64,000 nucleotides of DNA from Talinum fruticosum. Its lineage: Eukaryota > Streptophyta > Magnoliopsida > Caryophyllales > Talinaceae. The stretch spans positions 565,501 to 629,500 of the forward strand of contig JAITYX010000126.1 of assembly GCA_021018815.1 (NCBI GenBank), written 5' to 3'. The notes under the pieces were generated by a model. The model saw nothing but the letters and a program-made list of their open reading frames with translations, did not search any database and had not been told where the DNA came from. Below are positions 1 through 8,750 of the stretch, one piece after another. Position numbers and translations under genes: made by a program. Each line of letters begins with the position of its first letter. Within the stretch, counting starts at the first letter, position 1.

Positions 1-378
1 GAATTTTAATGAACCTGAACCTCAAGGTCCGGTTTTGGTTCCAGGGTACCCTATTTACATCATTATTTTTATAAAAATACCTTTAAGGCCTTAAAAATTA
101 CATATTTTTAGATTAATTACATTTCAAACATGAATAAATACCACATTAATTTGCTACAGCAAAACATCAAGCATCTCCTTGCATTTAATAAAGAGTAAAT
201 ATCGCGAACCACAAACTAATTAAACCTGAAATTATATGGGCCTCATATTTACAAACTAAAAACTAAAAATGCCGGAAACATTACCTGTCTTAACATTTTC
301 AGGGTTTGATTTTGGAACCGGAACCCGCTTACTCGTTTAACCGGTTCCAGGGTACCCATTAGTCCCGCTTACCCCTAC
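1..378. mobile_element. hAT-like nonautonomous element, truncated by the window edge
   Basis: The stretch carries the same GGTTCCAGGGTACCC and CTTTAAGGCCTTAAAAATTA blocks as the element at 935-2306 and ends at about 378 with GCTTACCCCTAC, which resembles the reverse complement of a hAT-type terminus (TAGGGGTGAGC). The left end lies outside the window, so neither the target duplication nor the full length can be seen. No transposase reading frame is visible. The family assignment rests on the terminal sequence and on similarity to the more complete copy. Confidence 0.5.
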
Positions 379-798
379 CTAGTGGTAATGAGCCTATGAC
401 TAAAAAATTCCCTTGCTAAGATGGTGGCTGAACTTAGCCTACTTAGGTGGTGAATTGCTTTGAAAGTGACTCCTTAGTACAAGGTGGTAGATAAGTTGGG
501 ATGCAACCAAGAAATTGTCTAAGCATACTTCAATCTTGTTGGATCTAAATACGGGATTTAGTACATTATGGTGGTGACCAAATACCTATCTGGAGATCTC
601 AATATATATAGTAGGAAGACTGCTCATCTTGTTTGTCTTAGTTTGTTTTTCTCTTGCTAAAGGACTTACAATAATGGACAAAGTATACTCTCATAGACAG
701 GTAATTTGCTCACAAGTTATTAGATACTTTCATATGCATTTTATTTTCATTTGCTAAATGACACTAATCAAGTTTCCTCCGGCTTTGCTTACAATGAT
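379..798. other. Unassigned stretch between two transposon copies
   Basis: About 420 bases with no convincing reading frame, RNA gene or repeat. The final eight bases (791-798, ACAATGAT) look like the left target duplication of the composite structure that follows, because ACAGTGAT occurs at 5536-5543. Confidence 0.4.
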
Positions 799-934
799 CT
801 TAGTTTAAAGAGCGCACCCGGGGCGTGCTTAGGCTCACAAACGCCCAAAGTCCACCTCGTTGCACCTTGCAAGGGTGAAGCCCAGCCCCTCCTCCAAAAG
901 CCCTCCGACCTCGGTCTCCTCCTCGGCCCAACGT

Positions 935-2306
935 TAGGGTGAGCGGTTCCGAGTACCTCGTCTCAAAACTAGAAACCCGATTCGATCCTGTTTGACCGGT
1001 TCTGAATTTTAGGAACTCGATCCTCACCTATTCGACCGGGTCCTCAATTTTAGGAACCCGAACCTCGGGTTACGGTTTCGGTTCCAGGGTACCCTGTTCA
1101 CACCTAGGGATGGCAACCGGGCGGGGAATCTCTGTCCTCGGTGGGGCCCCGCCCCAAATTGGGGGAAAATCCGCACCCTGAACGGGGTCGGGCGAGGACG
1201 GGGGAAAATTTTGGCCCCATCCCTAGCCCCTTTCCGCCGTTTTTTTAAAAGAATTTTAGTAAGCTAAGGGTATTTTAGTAATATTGTCGGTCATCCTTAA
1301 CCCTAATTATAAAAGGAGTCCTTCACTTAACATCATCAGCCACTCTCTCCCTCTCCTCTCTCCTCTCTCCTCTCTCCTCTCATGCCCTCCTTACTCCCTC
1401 CTCTACTCATCTCTCTCACTCTCATCTTGCTCTCACCCTCCTCTTATTCCTCTCTTTTTCTCTTCTCTCGGTCTTAGTCTCTTCTTAGTTTCGAACTCGC
1501 CTCTCTCTCCCTCTCCCCTCTTGGACGGTGGTGTTCTAGGCGATGTCCTTGGTGGCGGAAAGGTTGTCGAAGGTGCCAAGCCATTCCTGGGTAGCAAGGT
1601 GGGGTTTCCAATCCGTATAATATGTAAATTTATTTTTTAGTTGATTTATTTTTACTTCATTCATTTTTTATCACGAAGAATTTTCCCCAGTCGAGTCGGC
1701 AGCGGGGTTGGGGGCGGGAGGCTAGTCCTCAGCCCGACCTGCCGTTGCCATCCATATTCACACCATTATTCTTATGGAAAAAAACTTTAAGGCCTTAAAA
1801 ATTACATACATCAACTCAAGCTAATCATTTAATTAACCAAAGTTCAACAAGTAAACAATTAAATACCACAATTTTTAGCAAATTTTTACAAAATCAAAGT
1901 TAGTAGAAACAACCTTCTTAAAGAAAGTGATCAAAATCTTACAAAATCTCTTCAAAAACTAATACAACCAAATATCTCAAGTTCATTAACTAAATTTAAA
2001 TGAAAATAATGTAACTTTTAAACTTCCGTTGCATCTTCAACATCAATAGCTAAATTATTCTTATGAAAATAATGTAATCTTAATGGTTCCAGGTTCCAGG
2101 TTCCAGTGGGCTTGATTTTAGTAACCTTACCCTTACCCGTTTGAACGGTTCTTAAATTTTAGTAACCTTACCCTTACCCGTTTGGCCGGTTCCTAAATTT
2201 TAGTAACCTTACCCTTATCCGTTTGACCGGTTTCAGTTCAGAAACTTTATCCGTTTGACCGGTTTCGGTTCGGTTTCGGGGTAACCATCGGTGTGCTCAC
2301 CCCTAG
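935..2306. mobile_element. hAT-like nonautonomous element nested in copy A
   Basis: The left end reads TAGGGTGAGCGGTTCCGAG and the right end, reverse-complemented, reads CTAGGGGTGAGCACACCG, the usual form of many plant hAT termini. Subterminal GACCGGTT and GGTTCCAGGGTACC motifs repeat at both ends. The flanking 8-mers (CCCAACGT and GCCAGCAT) match at only 5 of 8 positions, so the target duplication is weak or eroded. It is itself interrupted by a second element at 1105-1756. The same family is at 1-378. Confidence 0.55.
1105..1756. mobile_element. hAT-like MITE with 8 bp target duplication, innermost nested insertion
   Basis: Both ends carry TAGGGATGGCAACCGGGCGG-type termini; the right end, reverse-complemented, is TATGGATGGCAACGGCAGG. 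A perfect 8 bp direct repeat, TTCACACC, flanks it at 1097-1104 and 1757-1764. This is a clear hAT signature. The interior is CT-rich (CTCTCTCC tracts at 1345-1520) and encodes no transposase; the open frame at 1284-1640 is low-complexity and not a gene. It split the element at 935-2306, so it is the youngest of the three layers. Confidence 0.82.
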
Positions 2307-2745
2307 CCAGCATGCAATTGCGCCTCGCGTGCCTCAATGGGTTTTTTTGTGTTTTTTGCTATTTTCCTCTCTCTCCTTACCCCTTCTCTTTCTTTTGTCT
2401 CTATCTTTGTTAGATTTTGAGTAAGTGGGTTAATTGCACCTTTTTTTCAATTGGTGCTATTTTTTTTTCTTATTTTTGCTTGCTTTTTGAGTGAAAACGG
2501 TAGCGAATTCATTGTGTTATCACAATTTAAGGCTCTTTTGGTAGGTTTTGTAGTTACACCGATATCTAATTACTTATTTGATGTCATCATCTAGCATATT
2601 CAATAAAAAATATTGCTTCGTAATTATTTTCAACCATTTTTTAGTAAGTGTGCCTTATTCCAAAAGCACTGTGCCTTTGCTCGAAGCCCGCACCCGGGTC
2701 AGGACCCTTTGCACTTTTGTGCACCTTGAGCCATTTTAAACTAAG

Positions 2746-5037
2746 AGCAGTAATGATGAACATCATCTAAATCCATAAAGAGGATAATATTAACATTCTA
2801 AGGGGTTTCGGAGACATAGTGGTCCGAATAGTAATAATCAAGATCATGTAAATTCATAAAAAGATTACCCTTAATGGCCCAAGGGGTTTCAAAGGCGTAG
2901 TGGTCAACTCTTTCCAAGACCCAAAAATAAAGGATATTATCCATGGTTTTTGCAATTTTTTGAAAATTTTCGGAAAGTTGTAAAATAATATCTTAATAAA
3001 TCCAGTGATAATTCAAAAGTTTCTTGGTTATTTTAGGCCAATTCTAAATCATTTCAACAACATTGTACAATTGAAAAACACTAAAATCTTTCTCATTCTT
3101 GGTTGCTTTGAGATTACTCTTTAAGATTCAAAAGACAATGGCAACATCATAAGTAGTAATTATCAAGATTATCTAAATTCATAAAGAGAATACTTTTAAT
3201 GTCCCAATGTGTTTCGGAGGCACAATGGTCAGCTCCTTCCAAGACCCAAAAATGAAGGCTATTATCCATAGTTTTTGCAATTTTCGAGAAATTTTCAGAA
3301 AGTTGTCAAATAATATCTTAACAAACTTAGTGATGATTCAATAGGTTCTTGGCTATTTTAGTCCCCTTTTAAATAATTTCAATAGCATTATGCACAATCT
3401 TGTTTATTCTTGACTACTTTCGGATCACCTTCTAAATTCAAAAGACAATGGCAACTCCTTCCAAGGCCCAAAAATTTATAAAGAGAACATTGTTAACGTG
3501 CCAAAGGATTTCGGAGGTGTAGTAGGCAACTCCTTCCAAGGCCCAAAAATAAAGGCTATTATTCATAATTTTTTGTAATTTTTGGAAAATTTTGGTAAAG
3601 TTGTTAAATAGTTATCTTAACAAACCTAGTGGTAATTCATAAGGTTCTTGGCTATCATCACTAAAATCTTGCTCATTTTTTACTGTGTTCGGATCACCTT
3701 ATAAGATCCAAAAGACAATGTAAACGTCATTAGTAGTAATCATCAAGATTATCTAAATTCATAATGAGGATACTCGTTAACGTCCGAAGGGGTTTCGGAG
3801 GTCAGCTCCTTGCAAGACCTAAAAATGAAGGCTTCTATCAATGGTTTTTTTGCAATTTTTGGGAAATTTTCGAAAAGTTGTCAAATAATATCCTAACAAA
3901 CCCAATGATAATTCAAAAGGTTCTTGGCTATTTTAGACCCTTTCTAAATCATTTCAACATCATTGCACACCATTAAAACATTAAAATCTTGTTCATTCTC
4001 GACTACGTTCGAGATCACCTTCTAAGATTCAAAAGTAATAACAAAATCATAAATAGTAATCATCAAGATCATCTAAATTCATAAACGAGAATACTTTTAA
4101 CGTCCCAAGGGATTTCATAAGCATAATGGTCAACTCTTCCAAGACCCACAAATGAAGGCTATTATCCATGGGTTTTGCCATTTTTGGGAAATTTTTGGAA
4201 AGTTGTCAAATAATATCTTAACAAAACTAGTGATAATTCAAAAGGTTCTTGGCTACTTTAGGCTCACTCTAAATCATTTCAAGAACATTGTATGCCAGAC
4301 AAAACACTAAAATCTTCCTCATTCTTGGCTCCTTTCGAATGACCTTTTAAAATCCAAAAGACAATGACAACATCATAAGTAGTAATCATCAAGATTATCT
4401 AAATTCATAAAGAGAATACTCTTAACGACCCAAGGGGTTTAAGAGGTATAGTGGTCAACTCCTTCCAAGATCGAAAAATAAAGGCTATCATCCATGGTTT
4501 TTTGTAATTTTTGGGAAATTTTTGGGAAGTTGTCAAATAATATCTTAACAAACTTAGTCATAATTCAAAAGGTTCTTGGATATTTTAAACTCATTCTAAA
4601 TCGTTTCAACACCATTCTACACCACAAAAACACTAAAATCTTGCTCATTCTTGACTACTTTCGAATCACCTTTTAAGATATAAAAGACAATGACAATGTC
4701 GTAAGTAATAATTACCAAGATCTTCTAAATTCATAAAGAGGATACTGTTAACGTCCCAATGAGTTTCAGATGCGTAAAGGTCAATTCCTTTTAAGGCCCA
4801 AAAATGGAAGGTATTATCCATAGTTTTTGAAATTTTTGGAAAATTTTCGAAAAGTTGTAAAATAATATCTTAACAAACCTAGTGATAATTCAAAAGGTTC
4901 TTGGCTATTGTAGGACCATTCTAAATCATTTTAACATCATTGTACAACACCAAAACACTAAAATCTTGTTCATTTTTAACTCGCTTTTAGATCACCTTCT
5001 ATGATCCAAGAGAGAACGGCAAAGTCATAAGTGGTAA
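2746..5037. repeat. Tandem satellite array, period about 275-330 bp, seven units plus a fragment
   Basis: A diagnostic string close to ATCTAAATTCATAAAGAG recurs at about 2764, 2841, 3171, 3475, 3751, 4071, 4398 and 4723, spacing the units by 276-330 bases after a truncated ~80 base first unit. Each unit also carries versions of AAGGGGTTTCGGAGG, AACTCCTTCCAAGACCC, GTTGTCAAATAATATCTTAAC and AAAAGGTTCTTGGCTATTTT in the same order. Units differ by substitutions and small indels, and the one at about 3475 is rearranged. The small open frames at 3764-3976 and 4494-4676 are the same phase of two units and are not genes. Confidence 0.9.
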
Positions 5038-5535
5038 CTTAGTTTGAAAAATCACACCCAAGGCGCACCTAGGCTCACAAAATCTCAAAGCCTATCCCCT
5101 TGCGCCTTGCTAGGGTGAAGCCCAACCCCTCCTCCAAAAGCCCTCTGACCTCAATCCAAAAAGCCCTTCTCTTTCTTTTGCCTTTGTCTTTGTCAAATTT
5201 TGAGTAAGTGGGTTAGTTGAACTTTTTTTTTTAATTGGTGCTATTTTTTCTCTTTTTTTGCTTATTTTGCTTATTTTTTCAGTGAAAATCGTAGCGAATT
5301 CGTTGTGTTATCTCAATCTAAGGCTCTTTGTGGTATTTTTCGTAGTTATAATATTTAATTACTTATTTGATGTCATCATCTAACATATTCGACAAAAAAT
5401 ATTGCTTGGTAATGATTTTCAAGCATTTTTTAGTTAGTGTGCCTTGTTCCAAAAAGTCCGCGCCTTCTCCTCGAAGCCCGCGCCCTGCCCCAGGACCCTT
5501 CGCGCTTTTGTGCGCCTTGAGCTTTTTAAACTAAG
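5038..5535. mobile_element. TIR element copy B, same family as copy A
   Basis: The copy runs from CTTAGTTTGAAAAATCACAC to CTTTTTAAACTAAG. Shared internal blocks with copy A include TGAAGCCCAACCCCTCCTCC-type sequence, TTGAGTAAGTGGGTTAGTT, CGTAGCGAATTCGTTGTGTT and the terminal GCGCTTTTGTGCGCCTTGAG. At 498 bases without an insertion it shows the native length of the family. Immediately after it, ACAGTGAT (5536-5543) pairs with ACAATGAT before copy A. Confidence 0.7.
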
Positions 5536-5559
5536 ACAGTGATCTTGAAGAGGCAGAGG

Positions 5560-7360
5560 GTGCACATACTGTGATCCGGTAGGTTTCCAAAACTTCTGAC
5601 TTTATATTAATTTCACTCTTTCTAATGTTACTATAATAATGGGAAACTAAACCATTCCAAAAAATCATGGAGAGTGACATGATCAGAATCTCTATCACAT
5701 GTTCCGGCCAAGCTGCTTTTACAAAGCCATGGAGACTTGGGCCCTCTTTGAACATGTCATCCCAATAAAAGCATCCCAAAATTGTACACATCACCGTGTG
5801 TAGACAGCTCATTCCTAAGCCATATTCTGCAATAGACATTTATATATATTATTAAGATTGATTATATAATAGTTCGTGAAAAATACCAAAATGGGTATTA
5901 AAGAGTCATGGTATTCTTTCTTGGTTCCTTCTTTTTTTTTTTTTTTTTTTGGGGGGGAATTGGCGGTAGCAAGAGGATAATTACCTGGAGCAGCATTGCC
6001 AATAGTTCCTCTAACCCCGACAGAGCTGGACTGATTTGGATGTGAGATAGTTCTTCCATTTGAGAGGTATTTAGCTAAATCGAAGTCACCAACATGGGCA
6101 ACCATGTCATCATCAAGGAGAACATTGCTTGGCTTGAGGTTGCAGTGAACCATAGGAGCATTGCAATGATGATGAAGATACTCTAATGCTGAAGCAACAT
6201 CAATTGCAATATCAAATCTCTTTTGAAGATTTTAGTTCCTTGGTGCAACACTTGTTCCCTCTGCTCTAGGAATTAGCTTTTGATGCAACCAATCTTCGAG
6301 GCTCCCATTAACCATATACTCACAGAGCTTTGAAATCGTTCCCTTTATAATCAACACCTCTGTTATAACCGTACCTTGATTTCGGTGCCTAATGTTCCTG
6401 AAGACTCAACATTCTGCCATAAAACTCTCGGAAGCACCCCTATGAGCCAGGTTAAATATCTGGACGGCAACATTTGTTCTGCCCTGATCAATAATTGCCT
6501 TATATACGACCCCAAAAGTGCCACTACCAATTAAGTTTTCTGACGAGTAACCATTTGTAGCCTTCAAAATGTTCTGGTGGGACAGACTTGGAAGGGAATT
6601 TTCTGTTTCATCATTGGGTTGCTTCCTTCTCTTTTTGAGACAAAATGCGTACAATTTGTTGACTCATGGGAAGCCGATAGAGGGATGTTAAGTTTCCCAA
6701 AGATGAGGGGATGACTCCTCTTAGGTTGTTCATTTCCAAGGACAAGAAATGGAAATTTAACAGTGACCCAAGATCAGGTGGGTTCCTCTGACCAACTTGT
6801 TATTGGCAGCACTTAAAAGAGAAGGCCAGACCAACCTGACTCATTTGATGGAATTTCACCTCCAAAGGAATTATTCATGAGATTAAGAGACTTCAACCTG
6901 CAAAAGCGACAAATTTCAGGAGGAATAGAGCCTATGAAGCTACTGTTATAGAGATGCAAGGCCTTCAAAAAGCTTAAGTTTCCCACGAATGGAGAGACAG
7001 TACCCATGAGCTTGGAGGATATGAGCTCTAACTCGGTGACTTGCAGATGTTGACGACCACAAGTAACCCAACGTCACTGACAAAAGTGGAGGGAGTCATT
7101 CCAGGAGCTCATGACGCCAAGAGGGTCATGGCTTATTCTAGTCTTGATTTCAAGCGAGGCCAACCATGCTGTCTTCTTGTTCCCCGCACTGGAGAAGTGC
7201 ATAACATACCAAGAGAGTTGTAGCACATATGAGAAGCTGGTAAAATGAGGAGTGACTTTAGAGCATGTCTTCAAATTTTTATATGAAACGTACTGTAACT
7301 GGTAGGTAGCTAGGGTGTATTGTATTCTTGTTTCATTCTGTTGCAAATATAACAAAGAGA
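5560..7360 (-). pseudogene. Decayed LRR receptor-like kinase (LRR-XII type)
   Basis: Pieces of a receptor kinase lie in order on the minus strand. An N-terminal DPLGVMSSWNDSLHFC segment (about 7080-7140) is followed by a stop where W is expected. One to two LRRs follow (6813-7007), but most of the LRR domain is missing. A kinase start with GSGTFGVVYKA comes next (6406-6654), then HCNLKPSNVLLDDD and VGDFDLAKYL (about 6040-6150), and finally EYGLG and DDMFKEGPSLHGFVKAA out of frame with each other (5690-5830). The ATP-binding Lys is Gln (VAVQIF), the catalytic Asp is Asn (HCNLK), DFG is DFD, and the segment before DDMFKEG is deleted. It resembles the At3g47570/EFR/Xa21 group. It cannot encode an active kinase. 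The transposon and satellite block abuts its 3' end. Confidence 0.87.
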
Positions 7361-8146
7361 AGGCATATGTATCTGCAGCTAAGGGTGTGGATTTGGTAAC
7401 GTTCTCTGATGTATACCAACTATTTATAGAATTAATTTGAGAATCCAGGCCATGGCCATCACAAACTGTGACGCCTCAAAGACGACGAAAACAACTTCAT
7501 GGAAACTATGATCGAGAAAAAATGCAGCCTATACATGGAGAAACTAAAGCAGACCTTAAGTATTTTCATAGATGCATATGTGTATATGAGGTTTTGTCGT
7601 TGAGAAACAGACATTGATCAGATGGTGACAGTAAACAGTAAAATTTTATACAAATTGTATTGTGAACAGAAGACAAATTTATACAGAACTATTATCAAGG
7701 AGACGTGTAAATTCTAATTCCCATATATAAATATTAGCCAACTCTATTTTGAAATGCCAAAACGGGAAAAAAGAAAAGTTCTATTCTAACAAAGCTGTTA
7801 CTTTAGTGAGGTTCCTGATAAGTCAGGCCATGCCACCCAGAAACCTTTTTTTTTTTTTTTTTTTTATGAATGAGGTTCCAAGATTCATGTTGATGGGATT
7901 CCAACCAAAGTTTCTGGTAACACCTTTCAGGAACGTTACTAATTCAATTAACACCTACAGAAAACATGATTATTGATTCTATGGGCTGACAACATTGAAG
8001 TGTTGTTCCAGCTGATAAAACTGATATCTTAGCATATGAACTTTTCAGGTTCAATTCTCTTTTCCCCTTTGTAATGTCTTTCATGACTCATTTATACAAG
8101 CGGGTCGTAAGGACTTTGACTTACTATGCTTTATAAAAATGCCAAT
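7361..8146. other. Intergenic stretch, no gene seen
   Basis: AT-rich sequence with a T-run near 7845-7865. I see no reading frame with family resemblance, no RNA gene and no clear transposon end. Confidence 0.4.
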
Positions 8147-8258
8147 GCATATACACTCTAAACTCGTGCAGTAATAGGAGACTATTGGAACTATAATCAA
8201 CTGCATATACACTCTACACTCGTGCAGTAATAGGAGACTATTGGAACTATAATCAACT
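8147..8258. repeat. Short tandem duplication, 56 bp period, two copies
   Basis: 8147-8202 is repeated almost exactly at 8203-8258 (GCATATACACTCTA...TATAATCAACT). It lies just downstream of the TIC62 stop codon and next to the 83 bp duplication. Confidence 0.9.
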
Positions 8259-8275
8259 GACCCAAGTGTATAAAC

Positions 8276-8441
8276 AAGCTCATGTCTCTACTCTCTAGGC
8301 CTACTTTGCAAGGTACGCCAAGGACTGATGTATAGTTCTTCCTGTAAAAACTATAAAGAAGCTCATGTCTCTACTCTCTAGGCCTACTTTGCAAGGTACG
8401 CTGAGGACTGATATATAGTTGTACCTGTACACGTATCTCGT
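8276..8441. repeat. Short tandem duplication, 83 bp period, two copies
   Basis: 8276-8358 and 8359-8441 share AAGCTCATGTCTCTACTCTC and CCTACTTTGCAAGGTACGC, with a few substitutions between copies. Together with the 56 bp duplication this makes a small duplicated patch in the TIC62 3' flank. Confidence 0.88.
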
Positions 8442-8750
8442 TGCTGCAGAACTTACATTGCGGAATCTTATGTTAATTTTCAGACCAAGTACATCCACCA
8501 TTATTTACATAGTGGAGAAACTAGAATATGGAAAAGTGAAAGATAATTGATGCTTAAAATGTGATTTAAAAAATTTCGCTAAATGCCCATAAATTTCAAC
8601 ATACCACAAGTTTTCTACAAGTATAAAACTCCTTGAAAACCATGCACATATCTCATTTCTAGTTCTCTCGTTTGCAATTGATAAATAGCAATAAAACTGT
8701 GTTTACGAAATATTAGATAAGATGGCAGTGAAATTCCCACAGATCAGATG

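Larger units (their letters stand above)
799..2745. mobile_element. TIR element copy A (hAT-like), split by a nested insertion
   Basis: The element begins CTTAGTTTAAAGAGCGCAC and ends TTTTAAACTAAG, so the outer 11 bases form a perfect inverted repeat (CTTAGTTTAAA). Inside are GC-rich blocks such as AGGCTCACAAA and a terminal CACTTTTGTGCACCTTGAG that recur in copy B at 5038-5535. Removing the insertion at 935-2306 leaves about 575 bases, close to the 498 of copy B. No transposase frame is present, so it is nonautonomous. An 8 bp duplication and AT-rich TIR suggest hAT, but the superfamily is inferred. Confidence 0.65.

Noticed and set aside
1284..1640. 118-residue Ser/Leu-rich frame
   Set aside because: It lies wholly inside the hAT MITE at 1105-1756 and is a CT-rich low-complexity artefact.
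3764..4676. Two similar small frames (IFEKLSNNILTN, IFGKLSNNILTN)
   Set aside because: They are the same phase of two satellite monomers, with no start context or family resemblance; similarity comes from the repeat, not from coding constraint.
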